Positions 18,649 through 28,516 are shown, counted from the first letter of the stretch. The stretch is 64,000 nucleotides of DNA from Nanohaloarchaea archaeon B1-Br10_U2g19 (GCA_001563905.1 LKMO01000001.1:1-64000); one strand, 5' to 3'. The notes: generated from the sequence alone by a model not told the origin. Numbers and translations: made by a program.

Positions 18649-19224
18649 CTAGAGAGCTCCGATTTCTCGGAGGTTCTCTTTTAGTGCTTCGATTCCGTTT
18701 CTAACGTCGTCGTAGGTTCTTCCTCCTGTACAGACAATTCTGCCTGATGAGAACAGTAGGAATACTACTTTCGGTTCGTCGATACGGTATACTAGTCCTG
18801 GGAACTGTTCTGGTTCATACTCTGTTCCAACTAGTTCGAATGCTATCCTGTTTAGGTTGAGTGTGTGTTCTAGCTCTGAGGATGCAACCATGTTCTGTAC
18901 TGTGATTTCTGGCTTGTTTGGGATATCGATTTCTGCTTCTCTTAGTTCATCGATAATCTTGTGTACTGCTTCCTTTGCCATGTCTGGGCTCTGGGTTCCT
19001 GTACATACTACTTTTCCTGATCCGAAGAGTAGTGCTGCAGCCTTCGGTTCTTCTAGTCTGTATACTAGTCCTGGGAACTGTTCTGGTTCATACTCTGTGT
19101 TCTCTAAATAGATTGCTATCCTGTCTAGAGGCATTCTTCTGTCTAGGGTTGTTGATGCTACTACGTTCTCAATTTTTATACCGTCATCGTCGTCGAAACC
19201 TTCTTCGCTCATTTTTAATACCAC
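18649..19224 (-). CDS. tbp: TATA-box-binding protein
   Basis: Two imperfect repeats with EYEPEQFPGLVYR. Confidence 0.97.
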   Translation of the reverse strand: MVLKMSEEGFDDDDGIKIENVVASTTLDRRMPLDRIAIYLENTEYEPEQFPGLVYRLEEPKAAALLFGSGKVVCTGTQSPDMAKEAVHKIIDELREAEIDIPNKPEITVQNMVASSELEHTLNLNRIAFELVGTEYEPEQFPGLVYRIDEPKVVFLLFSSGRIVCTGGRTYDDVRNGIEALKENLREIGAL

Positions 19225-19267
19225 CTTAGTGTGAGGCTGACTCTGAAAAGAGAGTCCTTTTAAATAG

Positions 19268-19305
19268 CCTATATAGGTCCATTTAAAAATGAACTCTTTT
19301 AAAAG
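19268..19305. promoter_or_regulatory. symmetric TATA-like elements upstream of tbp (CCTATATAGG 19268-19277; CTTTTAAAAG 19296-19305)
   Basis: Read directly; a further TTTTAAATAG lies at about 19258. Confidence 0.5.
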
Positions 19306-19389
19306 GTGTGATTACAGCAGCTCAAGGATTAACCTACATAGCTTTCAATAATTGTATAAAAACAGGACGTCTGTATTTTTCTTAAGAAG

Positions 19390-19590
19390 ATGGACAAGAC
19401 TACTAGACAGACAGTTCTTTTCATATCATTCATGTCTATGCTGGTAGCGACCTTCTTGTTCCTGTTTGTCTACTCTCCAGAACCTCTAGATATCTACAGA
19501 CCTAGTGCGGAAGACATTATAGAAGGCTCACTGAACTTCTTGGAATGGGTAGGAGACACAATAATAGCTATCTTCAGAAGTATATTCTAA
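19390..19590 (+). CDS. small single-TM protein
   Basis: ORF with N-terminal TM. Confidence 0.55.
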   Translation: MDKTTRQTVLFISFMSMLVATFLFLFVYSPEPLDIYRPSAEDIIEGSLNFLEWVGDTIIAIFRSIF

Positions 19591-19623
19591 AAATTTAAGA
19601 GAAAAAATATGTTGAAACGGTTT

Positions 19624-20199
19624 TTACTTACCGCGGTTGTCGTTAGCTCTTTGAGAAGGTCTTACCTTTTCAGCTCCCTTACCTTTGTTTCTAAGTCCTC
19701 GGGACTCTTTAGCTGAAGGTGTCAAACCTCTTTCAACTCTGTCACGTTTCTCTGTTATCCAGTTGAGATCATCATCGTTCTGGATTTCAGATGCTTCAGG
19801 GTCAACCATGATTACTTCGAACCATTTGTAGTTACCGTCTTCGATAACCCAGTAAGAGTCTAGTACTTCTAGGTTCTTGTACTTCTTAGAAGCTCTCTCT
19901 TCTGCAATAACTTGCTTAGACTTTTTGGAAGAGTAACGGTTCTGTCCTGCAGTTCTTGGTCTTCTTCCGCCGGAAGGTCTTTCTCTTTTGCTTCCCCCTT
20001 TCTTTACACGAGATCTTATTACTTTAATACCGTTTTTAGCTTTGTATCCTTTACTTCTGGCTTTTGGTATCCGTGTCGGGTTTTCTGATTCAACTAAAGA
20101 TTCTTCTTGTCTCCATTCGACAAGTCTCTGCTGCCATATCTCGTCGAGATTCTCTTTCGGTTGTTCGTACTGTTCCCGAGCATATTTGTAGTAACTCAT
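19624..20199 (-). CDS. rpl15e: 50S ribosomal protein L15e
   Basis: MSYYKYAREQYEQPKENLDEIWQQRLVEWR...; start corrected from the longer ORF. Confidence 0.93.
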   Translation of the reverse strand: MSYYKYAREQYEQPKENLDEIWQQRLVEWRQEESLVESENPTRIPKARSKGYKAKNGIKVIRSRVKKGGSKRERPSGGRRPRTAGQNRYSSKKSKQVIAEERASKKYKNLEVLDSYWVIEDGNYKWFEVIMVDPEASEIQNDDDLNWITEKRDRVERGLTPSAKESRGLRNKGKGAEKVRPSQRANDNRGK

Positions 20200-20332
20200 T
20201 TTTTGTAGCCTCTTACAACCTAAAAATGACAGGAAAATATTATAAACTCTATTCAGGTTTACCGTGACTTTTTTGCTGTTACGACTCCGAAACACATAAA
20301 ACATAGATGTGTTATTATTCCGATGTGATACT

Positions 20333-20707
20333 ATGCATCCAGCTATAAAAATTGCTTTTGGAGCCTTGATGGTAATCATCGGCGTATTCAGTTCAGTAAC
20401 CTTCTGGGAAGAGCTACTAACATTAGTCCAGGCAAGTATCGGGCCACTACTGGTGCTTGTAGGTGCCTTTATAGTCTGGCTTGAAAGCGACGAACTCAAG
20501 ATGAGAAGAGAACAGAAAAAACAACAGAGAAAAGGTTTTGAGAAGTTCGCAAATGAGTCAGATCAAAAGAAGGAAAAGAAAGAGAAGAAGGAGAAGAAGG
20601 CTGCTGAAGAACCTGAAGAGCAAGAAGGACATACCTGTTCTGACTGTGGAAAAACTTTCGACACTCAGAGAGGTCTAAGCATCCATCGGGCACAGAAACA
20701 CAAATAA
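20333..20707 (+). CDS. two-TM protein with C-terminal C2H2 zinc finger
   Basis: MHPAIKIAFGALMVIIGVF...; CSDCGKTFDTQRGLSIHRAQKH = CX2CX12HX4H. Confidence 0.7.
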   Translation: MHPAIKIAFGALMVIIGVFSSVTFWEELLTLVQASIGPLLVLVGAFIVWLESDELKMRREQKKQQRKGFEKFANESDQKKEKKEKKEKKAAEEPEEQEGHTCSDCGKTFDTQRGLSIHRAQKHK

Positions 20708-20746
20708 CGCAGCATAAAAGCTGCAAAGATTTATTTCTTTATTTTC

Positions 20747-22414
20747 TTATTGGCTATCGTATAGACTCCTTACTTTCTCGACATTATCAGCCTCGTTCTT
20801 ATCTTCTCGAAACTGTTTAAGTCTAGGGAAACGTAGAGCATATCCTGAAGAGTAGTTTGGAGATTTCTGTATCTCTTCGTACTCTGCTTCCACAATAACG
20901 TCAGGCCTGATTTTTATTTCCCGGCCTTCTTCTCTAACTATTAAGGGTTCTAAACGTTCGGTGAGCTCTTCTAGCTGCTCGTCTGTCAGCCCGGTAGCCA
21001 TCTTACCGACTTCTAGGTACTCGTCTTTCTCAGGACTGTAACAGCCAAGCCTTAGACTTCCTATCCAGCCTTTTCTTCGGCCTTCTCCCCATTCTCCGCC
21101 TATGATCGCGAGATCAAGAGTCTCCATAACAGGTTTCAGTTTAACCATGTAGCCTACTCGTGACCCGGGCTTGTACTTTGCGTCCTGTTTCTTCATCATT
21201 ATTCCTTCGTGTCCTTCACTCAGGGCTTTTTGCTGCATAGATGTAACTTTCTCTTCTTTGTCGGTCACTGTCCTGTCCACTAGTCTCAGCTCTCCTTCGA
21301 CTTCTTCCACTATTTCTTCTAGCTTTGACCATCTCTCAGTATACTTTTTGTCAAGAAGAGACTCTTCGGAGTAGATGATATCAAAAGGTCTGAGTTCTAC
21401 AGGTATCTGTTTTTCCAGTTTCTGGATATCATACTTTCTCTTTATCCTCTTCGATAGTTTCTGGAACGGAATACTTGAACCGTCTTCAGGATCGTAAGCA
21501 ACTACTTCGGTATCGATAATACAGTTGCAGGCTTCCAGATTGTTTTTAGCAGCTCTAACTATATCCGGGAACTGTTTGGTAACATCTTCCAATCTGCGGG
21601 TGAAAACCTTTACCTCCCCATCTTTTACGTGTATTTGAGCTCTCATTCCATCATACTTGTAATCGATAACAGCAGGTTTTCCAACGGTTTCAAAGCCTTC
21701 ATCTATAGTATCTACTTTTTTTGCTAGCATAGATTTTATTGGACGGAAAACCTGTATTTCTATTCTTCTGACCTCTTCAATACCTTCGGTACAGGCCTTT
21801 GCCACCTTTGAGAAATCGGTAGAAAGATCGTAGGCTCTTTGAATATCATCTGCATATTCTCCGTCAAAGAATGCTTCAGAAAGTGCGTCTCGTACTATGC
21901 CTTCTCCTACGCCCAGTCTCAGATTCTGTAGGACTGTTCTTGTTATATAACGTGCTTCTTCAGGACTTGCTGAAGATATCAAGTCGGCAACATGCTTCTT
22001 TTTTGTATCCATGTCGACGGAGTCAAGACTTTTTTCGCTCATTTTCGCTACTTTTTCAAGTCTTTGAAGCACTTTCTCTACGGTAAGGTCTTGGGACATT
22101 AGTCTTTGCTGGGTCTTGGTTTCGACCATTTCCTCTGCTACTATTCCAAGATCTCCTTTGTCTCTCCAAGCATCTTCTACGTCTCCTTTGCTTTTACCGG
22201 TTGCCTGGCTTATGATCTCTACCATTGTCTTACTGGAGATACCGAGATCAAGATCCTTCCATTCTGGGAACGGACGTCCCATTGCAAGCAGAACTATGTC
22301 TTCAATATTTTTTTCTGAGTCTTCGAAAAGTTCGGCTAGTATACTTGTTTTTTCGAGAGTAGACTGGGTTTCTCCGAGTCTGCTGTAGGTTTCAACCAGT
22401 TTTGAGTACTCCAT
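20747..22414 (-). CDS. lig: ATP-dependent DNA ligase
   Basis: Adenylation motif DYKYDGMRAQIH, EGIMMKK, VKLKP. Confidence 0.95.
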   Translation of the reverse strand: MEYSKLVETYSRLGETQSTLEKTSILAELFEDSEKNIEDIVLLAMGRPFPEWKDLDLGISSKTMVEIISQATGKSKGDVEDAWRDKGDLGIVAEEMVETKTQQRLMSQDLTVEKVLQRLEKVAKMSEKSLDSVDMDTKKKHVADLISSASPEEARYITRTVLQNLRLGVGEGIVRDALSEAFFDGEYADDIQRAYDLSTDFSKVAKACTEGIEEVRRIEIQVFRPIKSMLAKKVDTIDEGFETVGKPAVIDYKYDGMRAQIHVKDGEVKVFTRRLEDVTKQFPDIVRAAKNNLEACNCIIDTEVVAYDPEDGSSIPFQKLSKRIKRKYDIQKLEKQIPVELRPFDIIYSEESLLDKKYTERWSKLEEIVEEVEGELRLVDRTVTDKEEKVTSMQQKALSEGHEGIMMKKQDAKYKPGSRVGYMVKLKPVMETLDLAIIGGEWGEGRRKGWIGSLRLGCYSPEKDEYLEVGKMATGLTDEQLEELTERLEPLIVREEGREIKIRPDVIVEAEYEEIQKSPNYSSGYALRFPRLKQFREDKNEADNVEKVRSLYDSQ

Positions 22415-22475
22415 GTTGAATAGTTTCTGAACTGAAATGTTTAAACAGTAGGCTCTACAATAAATACTTAGTTAG

Positions 22476-23120
22476 ATGAGCACTTTCGAATCCGTGATGG
22501 AGTTATCTTCATTTGAGACTTGTAGGAAAGAAGTTATATCTAGAAAAACTATAGGAAGAATTCTGGAGGCAGGTAGACAGGCTCCTTCTCCAGGAAATGT
22601 TCAGTCTTTAGAGTTTATAGTAGTTGAAGATGAGGATAGAAGAGAGATGCTTTCAGAGTCTGTAAATGATGAGAGAGTTGCCGAAGCACCTACATCAGTT
22701 ATATTGGTGGAGGATGTTGATAGGATGACGAGGCATGTAGGCCATGATTTGAGTCAAGAGTTCTGTAATGCTGAAGTCGCGTGTTCTGTTCAGAACATGC
22801 GTTTAACAGCTGCAGATGAAGGTATATCATCTTGTTGGATAAGCGGTTTTGACGAGATGGTTGTTGCTGACCAGTTCAGTGTGCCTGACGGTAAAACGCC
22901 TTTGGCTGTTGTATCTTTCTGTTATACGGATGATCCTGTGAAGAGACCTCAGAAGTTTGGTTTAAACAGTGTTTGTTTCTATGATGAGTATGGTAACCAG
23001 GTAGGAAGCGTTTTTGATGACTTTGAGTTTCCGGGAATAAAGGAGTCGAGTGAAGTCTATGGTAAGAAGGCGAAAGGATTAACCGATAAGTTGAGGAGAA
23101 AAGTAAGGGAGTTTTTATAA
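22476..23120 (+). CDS. nitroreductase family protein
   Basis: GRILEAGRQAPSPGNVQSLEFIVV, FGLNSVCFYDEYG. Confidence 0.85.
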   Translation: MSTFESVMELSSFETCRKEVISRKTIGRILEAGRQAPSPGNVQSLEFIVVEDEDRREMLSESVNDERVAEAPTSVILVEDVDRMTRHVGHDLSQEFCNAEVACSVQNMRLTAADEGISSCWISGFDEMVVADQFSVPDGKTPLAVVSFCYTDDPVKRPQKFGLNSVCFYDEYGNQVGSVFDDFEFPGIKESSEVYGKKAKGLTDKLRRKVREFL

Positions 23121-23139
23121 ATATTAAGAATAAAGTATT

Positions 23140-23183
23140 GTTTACCGGGTAATAGTAAACCAAGTTCTGAAAAGTTACAGAAC
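23140..23183. promoter_or_regulatory. two inverted repeats upstream of TrmB gene: GTTTAC-N9-GTAAAC and GTTCTG-N8-CAGAAC
   Basis: Read directly; TATA-like tttataa at about 23193. Confidence 0.6.
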
Positions 23184-23242
23184 CGCATAAGGTTTATAAC
23201 TACCCGTAGAAAACGATTTGTTAAAGAACGGTGTAAAAAACA

Positions 23243-24064
23243 ATGGTTGCGAGCCAAGAGACGCTAGACAAGCTTGAAGATATCGGATTGAATATGTACG
23301 AAAGGAAAATTTATTCAGCTCTATTAGGAAGAGGTGTATCAACAGCTGGTGAACTGTCAGAGATGACAAACGTACCTCGATCAAGAGCGTATGACGTACT
23401 TGAGTCTCTTGCAGAGAAAGGCTTCTCTGTAATCAAATCTTCGCAGCCAATGGAGTATGTAGCAATCCCTCCACAACAAGCAATCGAAAACATAAAGAAA
23501 CAGCACCAGAAAGAACTAGAAGAAAAACTAAACAGACTAGACAACTTCAAAGGCTCAGAAGCCGTAGATGAACTAGAAAACTTATACGACCAAGGATTAG
23601 AACTTGTTGAACCTGAAGAAATGTCCGGATCACTGAAAGGAAGACATCAGATCCAACAACATATGGGAACAATGTTCCAAGAAGCTGATGAAAGTATCAA
23701 AATGGTTACTTCTGAGAAAGGACTCAAAGACCTACATGACAATCATGCAGACTTCCTTGCAGAAGCTAAAGATAAAGGAGTAAACGTGAGAATTCTAGCT
23801 CCAGTATCAGATAATAACAAAGCAGAGTTTGAAGAACTAAGCCAAGTAGCTGAAGTAAGACACATGGAGCATAAAGAAGAGTTCAATGTTCCAGAAGGAA
23901 GCTTCGCAGTAATCGACAACGACGCACTAACAATGTCAATGACTCATGAAGACGTCCACCAGACACAGGACACAGCATTCTGGACAAAAAGCGGTCACAT
24001 GGCCGACAACATGATGGAGCCAGTATTTGACATGCTCTGGCACCACTCCCAAGATCCTAAGTAA
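23243..24064 (+). CDS. TrmB family transcriptional regulator
   Basis: N-terminal wHTH (YERKIYSALLGRGVSTAGELSEMTNVPRSRAYDVLESLAEKGF) and C-terminal PLD-like regulatory domain. Confidence 0.88.
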   Translation: MVASQETLDKLEDIGLNMYERKIYSALLGRGVSTAGELSEMTNVPRSRAYDVLESLAEKGFSVIKSSQPMEYVAIPPQQAIENIKKQHQKELEEKLNRLDNFKGSEAVDELENLYDQGLELVEPEEMSGSLKGRHQIQQHMGTMFQEADESIKMVTSEKGLKDLHDNHADFLAEAKDKGVNVRILAPVSDNNKAEFEELSQVAEVRHMEHKEEFNVPEGSFAVIDNDALTMSMTHEDVHQTQDTAFWTKSGHMADNMMEPVFDMLWHHSQDPK

Positions 24065-24173
24065 GTCCTAATACTTTTTTCCACATATCCTTTTCTATTT
24101 AATTTAGCTTTCTAAGAACCCTACTATACTTTGATAGAAGAAATAAAATAAGAAAAGTAATTCTCGGGTTTAT

Positions 24174-25043
24174 TTACCCAAGTCTTGAGCTTAGATGGTA
24201 TTCTTGGAACAGGTTAAGACCTGAATCAACAAACAGAAGATCTAAGAAGTTAAACGGTTGCTCAGTTTCAACTTTGAAAGTACTAAGCTCTTTCTCTGTC
24301 ATGTTCTCTGCTTCTGCAACAGCTTCGTTCTGCCGTCCAAGAGTATCAACCATGTTGAGCTCTTCTGCTTCAGATCCTAGGATAACTCGGCCTGTTTCAA
24401 TCTCTTCAAGATCTTCTTCAGTTATGTTACGTTCCTGTTCTACAGTTAGTAGAAACTCTTCATGTACTTGGTCTATCAGGTTTTCAAGTACTTCTAATTC
24501 TTCATCAGTAGCGTTTTGGAACGGAGATCCGACCTCTTTGTACTCTCCTCCTGTCACATTCACATAGTTTATACCGTAGTTGTCAAGCAGTTCTGAGAAC
24601 TCTAAGTAAGATCCTGTTACGCCTATGCTTCCTGTTAAACTTGCGGAGTCTGAAACTATTTTGTCACATCCTAGGGATGCTAGATAGGCTCCTGATGCCG
24701 AAACGTCTCTGAAACGGCATACTGTAGGTACTTCTACAGAGTCTATTGAGTCCATAACTTCTTTGGAGGCTACAACTGCTCCTCCTCCGGAGTTCCACTC
24801 GTATATTATCGCGTCCGCACCTTGTTCTACTGCTTGGTCGTTCAGTTCATCTACTCTTTCAGGAGTAATAGCTTCTGATCCGAAGCCTCCGCTTGAAGGC
24901 ATTATCTGGCCGTCCATTGAGATTACTCCGGCCTGTCCTTGGGCAGCGTCCCAGTTGTCCCAGCTGCTCCAGTCCCAGTTTAGAAATGCGGTACTTAATC
25001 CTGTTAACATCAGTAAAATCAGTATTATAGCGTACTTTCTCAT
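24174..25043 (-). CDS. sppA: signal peptide peptidase SppA-like S49 peptidase
   Basis: Signal peptide, DVSASGAYLASLGCDKIVSD, LTGSIGV, GGEYKEVGSPF. Confidence 0.9.
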   Translation of the reverse strand: MRKYAIILILLMLTGLSTAFLNWDWSSWDNWDAAQGQAGVISMDGQIMPSSGGFGSEAITPERVDELNDQAVEQGADAIIYEWNSGGGAVVASKEVMDSIDSVEVPTVCRFRDVSASGAYLASLGCDKIVSDSASLTGSIGVTGSYLEFSELLDNYGINYVNVTGGEYKEVGSPFQNATDEELEVLENLIDQVHEEFLLTVEQERNITEEDLEEIETGRVILGSEAEELNMVDTLGRQNEAVAEAENMTEKELSTFKVETEQPFNFLDLLFVDSGLNLFQEYHLSSRLG

Positions 25044-25098
25044 ACAAAATGTTTAGTGGTTGTGTCTCTTTTTAACTCTTGATGCATATCTCAACCAT

Positions 25099-26673
25099 AT
25101 GACTAGTTTAAAACAGATCTCCAGGAAGATAATTGAAGATATAGAAAGCTCAGATATAGAGTCCAAAGACGATATTGAACAGAAAAAGAAGCAGTTGTGT
25201 CGGGAAACCTCTTTTGACGGTATGCCTAAGAACAGTGATATACTCAGGTTTGTTGAAGATGATGAGAAAAAAGCTAAGCATCTCTTGAAGACAAAGCCTA
25301 TGCGTACAATATCTGGTATCGCAAACATCGCAATAATGGCACGTCCCGCTCCCTGTGGCGGAGGATGTATCTACTGTCCTAAAGGAAAGGATGCTCCTCA
25401 AAGCTATACTGGTAAGGAGCCAGCGACAAGAAGAGCTATCAGAAACAACTACGATCCTTTCAACCAGGTACATGATAGACTGAACCAGTACGAAAAAAAC
25501 GGTCACTCGATCGACAAGTCCAAGCTTATCGTTATGGGAGGAACCTTCCCGTTCCAAGATCCGGACTACCAGAAAGAGTTTTTGAAGAGAGCTTTTGACG
25601 GCTTCAACACTTATAGAGAGGGTGAAGAGTCTGAAACACTTGAAGAAGCACAGAAACAGAACGAAACCGCAGAGATAAGGAACGTTGGAGTAACCTTCGA
25701 AACAAGACCAGACATCTGTGAGACAGAACATATAGACAGGATACTTGAGATGGGGGGAACCCGTGTAGAGATGGGTGTACAGACCATCTTCGATGAGACA
25801 CACGAGCTTACAAACAGAGGTCACGGAATGGACAAAGTGGTTGAGGCTACTAGAAAACTGAAGAACGCAGGCTTCAAAGTATGTTACCACTTAATGCTGG
25901 GTCTTCCTGGAGAAGATTATGAAGACGATATCAGGAAGTTTGAAGAAGTATTCTCTGATGAAAGGTATCAGCCTGATGAGATCAAGATATATCCTTGTGA
26001 GGTAATCCAGGGTACAGAGCTTTACAGACGTTATGAGGAAGGAGATTTCGATCCTATAAATGATGAAGAAGCTAAAGAACGACTGAAAGAGGTTCAGAAA
26101 AATATTTTACCGCCTCATGTACGCGTAAAACGAGTTATGCGTGACATACCTTCAACAGAGGTTGATGCAGGACCACAGCTAACGAATATGCGGCAAATGG
26201 CGCTACAAGAGCTTCATAAAGAAGGAGAAAGATGTAGGTGTATCCGCTGTAGAGAAGTAGGCCACGTAAAAAGAACACATGATCTTGAACCAGAGAACGC
26301 TGAGCTTGTGGAAAGAGTCTATGATGCTTCAGGTGGAAAAGAGTTCTTCTTAAGCTATGAAGATACTGAAAAAGATATAATCATAGGATTCCTGCGTTTA
26401 AGAGCTCCTGAACAGAGTTTCCGTCCGGAAATAGATGAGAACTCGCTTATAGTAAGACAGCTGAAAGTTATGGGGAGCTCAACAGCAATAGGTAAAGAAG
26501 GAGAAGTACAGCACCAAGGATACGGAACCAAACTGATGAAACACGCTGAAGAAAAAGCCAGAGAGCTAGGAAAGGACAAGGTTGTTGTAATCTCTGCTGT
26601 AGGTACCCGTGAGTACTACAGAAAGTTTGGATATGAGAAAGAAGGACCTTACATGGTTAAAGATATAGAGTAG
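25099..26673 (+). CDS. elp3: Elp3 tRNA wobble-uridine radical SAM/GNAT enzyme
   Basis: CGGGCIYCPKG radical SAM motif; C-terminal GNAT; start placed at MTSLKQ. Confidence 0.95.
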   Translation: MTSLKQISRKIIEDIESSDIESKDDIEQKKKQLCRETSFDGMPKNSDILRFVEDDEKKAKHLLKTKPMRTISGIANIAIMARPAPCGGGCIYCPKGKDAPQSYTGKEPATRRAIRNNYDPFNQVHDRLNQYEKNGHSIDKSKLIVMGGTFPFQDPDYQKEFLKRAFDGFNTYREGEESETLEEAQKQNETAEIRNVGVTFETRPDICETEHIDRILEMGGTRVEMGVQTIFDETHELTNRGHGMDKVVEATRKLKNAGFKVCYHLMLGLPGEDYEDDIRKFEEVFSDERYQPDEIKIYPCEVIQGTELYRRYEEGDFDPINDEEAKERLKEVQKNILPPHVRVKRVMRDIPSTEVDAGPQLTNMRQMALQELHKEGERCRCIRCREVGHVKRTHDLEPENAELVERVYDASGGKEFFLSYEDTEKDIIIGFLRLRAPEQSFRPEIDENSLIVRQLKVMGSSTAIGKEGEVQHQGYGTKLMKHAEEKARELGKDKVVVISAVGTREYYRKFGYEKEGPYMVKDIE

Positions 26674-26776
26674 TTAGAAATAGTTCGCCTATAGTTTCTC
26701 AGATTGATGGTCTTGATAGGGCATAAAGTCTGTATATTTGACTAGGTTAAGGTAGAGTGTTAGAAAAAGAAAAAGT

Positions 26777-26807
26777 GTTGGTCTCCCCTCCCGTTGAGGA
26801 GACTAAC
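26777..26807. terminator. 10-bp stem GTTGGTCTCC/GGAGACTAAC with 11-nt loop
   Basis: Inverted repeat with one G-U pair between convergent genes. Confidence 0.55.
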
Positions 26808-26817
26808 CGATGAAGTT

Positions 26818-27099
26818 CTAGTTGGAATGGTTTGTCTTCAAGCTCTGCCACTTTTCTGAAAACTCGTCTTTCATGTGTTGGAGTACTACTTTTTCCTCGT
26901 CGCTGAGTTCATTTGATTCAACTATATTTCTGTAAATCTTGTATGGATGGGTTGGCACATCTCTATTCATGTTATCCTTGAAGTCCTCTTCGAATTTGTG
27001 CCTATGCTGTTTTACCATCTCTTGAAATTCGCCATTGTCTTTCCATTCATCGGCGAGCTTCTCCTCAGTACTTTTACCGATGTCCCACAGGCTCGCCAT
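26818..27099 (-). CDS. hypothetical 93-aa protein
   Basis: ORF only. Confidence 0.6.
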   Translation of the reverse strand: MASLWDIGKSTEEKLADEWKDNGEFQEMVKQHRHKFEEDFKDNMNRDVPTHPYKIYRNIVESNELSDEEKVVLQHMKDEFSEKWQSLKTNHSN

Positions 27100-27253
27100 A
27101 TACTAGAGTGATGTAAAGTAACTCTTTTTAACATTTTGATTATAGAAAGTTTAAAGACGCGAATAAACAACTCTATGTTGTTTTTAACACGTAATAACAG
27201 TATAAGGGTTGTAAAAATTATTTTATATTCATAGCAGTACTTTAAGGAAATTA

Positions 27254-27943
27254 ATGTCCGGACTCTATAAGATCTTGAGAGACAGCTTAACTCTTCTAAA
27301 AGAGAAGCCGGTAATCTTTCTACCGAAGCTTTTCTCTGCTCTCGTAGGTTCTCTATGGTTTATAGGACTGGTGAGCGGCAGGATAAGCTTGCTTAATCTT
27401 CTACTCTTGTTCGGCCCTATTTCTATTATCGGTGTTCTAGCTTCTCTAATGGTTGCTTCAATGGTTAAACAAGGAGATATAAGTCTGAAAACATCTTTCT
27501 ATATAGCTTTATCCAAATGGAGGCAGTCGTTACTCCTTATTATAGCTTTCTCTATGATGGGTTTCCTGATTTCATTACCTCTTTCTATAGGGATTTACTG
27601 GTATCTAATCACAGGCAGTAGTATAATTCTTACTTCCGCAGCTATCATAACTATCTCGCTTATGTTTGCATTTGTTTTTGCATCCTACTTTATACCTATA
27701 ACAATTTTAGAAGAAAAAAACTTTAGATCAAGTATTAAAGAATCTTTGAAGGTGTCTAAGTCCAGACCTAAAGAAGTAACTCTTCTAACACTGTTTTCAT
27801 TTCTTCTTTTAGGATTAACAACGGCTTCAAACGAGTACTTAGAAGCTTTAGGTTATATAGGATTTTTGCTAGGAAGATTAACTTCTTCTATAGCTACAAC
27901 CTATATCTTTGTTGTCTCACCTAAATACTATCTCGAAGTTTAG
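27254..27943 (+). CDS. multi-TM membrane protein
   Basis: Several hydrophobic segments. Confidence 0.75.
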   Translation: MSGLYKILRDSLTLLKEKPVIFLPKLFSALVGSLWFIGLVSGRISLLNLLLLFGPISIIGVLASLMVASMVKQGDISLKTSFYIALSKWRQSLLLIIAFSMMGFLISLPLSIGIYWYLITGSSIILTSAAIITISLMFAFVFASYFIPITILEEKNFRSSIKESLKVSKSRPKEVTLLTLFSFLLLGLTTASNEYLEALGYIGFLLGRLTSSIATTYIFVVSPKYYLEV

Positions 27944-28509
27944 CTTCTAAGTGTTTCTACAAGCTTTTCAGCAGCTCTTTCCGCTCTACCATCACTGTTC
28001 TTTATTATCTGTAGGTAGGCTCCGGTCAGTACTGATCCTGCTGCAGCCATTTCCCGGGCTACTTTCCGGTACTCATCTATCTCTTCTACAGAGTCATGTT
28101 CTCTGCTCCGGCCTTCATCGCTTGTACTTCGGGAGTAGATCTCTTCTGCTGAAGCATCTAGAATTATTATTTTTGAAGGCTTCAGGTTCGCGACTGTCCA
28201 TTTGGGAAGTCCTGGGATATATCCGAAAGGCGATTTTATCGCTGCGTGAGTATCGACTAAGACGTCTTGGTCTTCAGAGTCTTCAACTATTGATTCTGCG
28301 GCAGTCCGTTGTATTCTCTTGTAAGTATCGGTATCCAGTTTTTTCATGTCGTCTCTGTGTTCAACTAGGCCTTCTTCTTTCGCTACTTCGATCATTCTAT
28401 CTCCATAGTTGATCACTTCATAGTCTTCGTCAGAAAGAAGCATTGCTTCTTCTATAACTGTTGATTTTCCTACTCCTGATAACCCTACCACAATATTTAC
28501 TTCGCTCAA
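27940..28509 (-). CDS. adkA: archaeal-type adenylate kinase
   Basis: VVGLSGVGKSTV...INYGDRM...VDTHAAIKSPFGYIPGLP. Confidence 0.9.
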   Translation of the reverse strand: MSEVNIVVGLSGVGKSTVIEEAMLLSDEDYEVINYGDRMIEVAKEEGLVEHRDDMKKLDTDTYKRIQRTAAESIVEDSEDQDVLVDTHAAIKSPFGYIPGLPKWTVANLKPSKIIILDASAEEIYSRSTSDEGRSREHDSVEEIDEYRKVAREMAAAGSVLTGAYLQIIKNSDGRAERAAEKLVETLRS

Positions 28510-28516
28510 AGTTTGT

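Noticed and set aside
20200-20499. N-terminal 100 aa of the 291-aa L15e ORF
   Set aside because: Ribosomal protein L15e begins at MSYYKY (20199); the upstream part is an open frame without support.
25150-25890. 246-aa minus ORF
   Set aside because: Lies entirely antisense to elp3, whose motifs are clear.
27951-28412. 153-aa plus ORF
   Set aside because: Antisense to adenylate kinase; Leu/Ser-rich spurious ORF.
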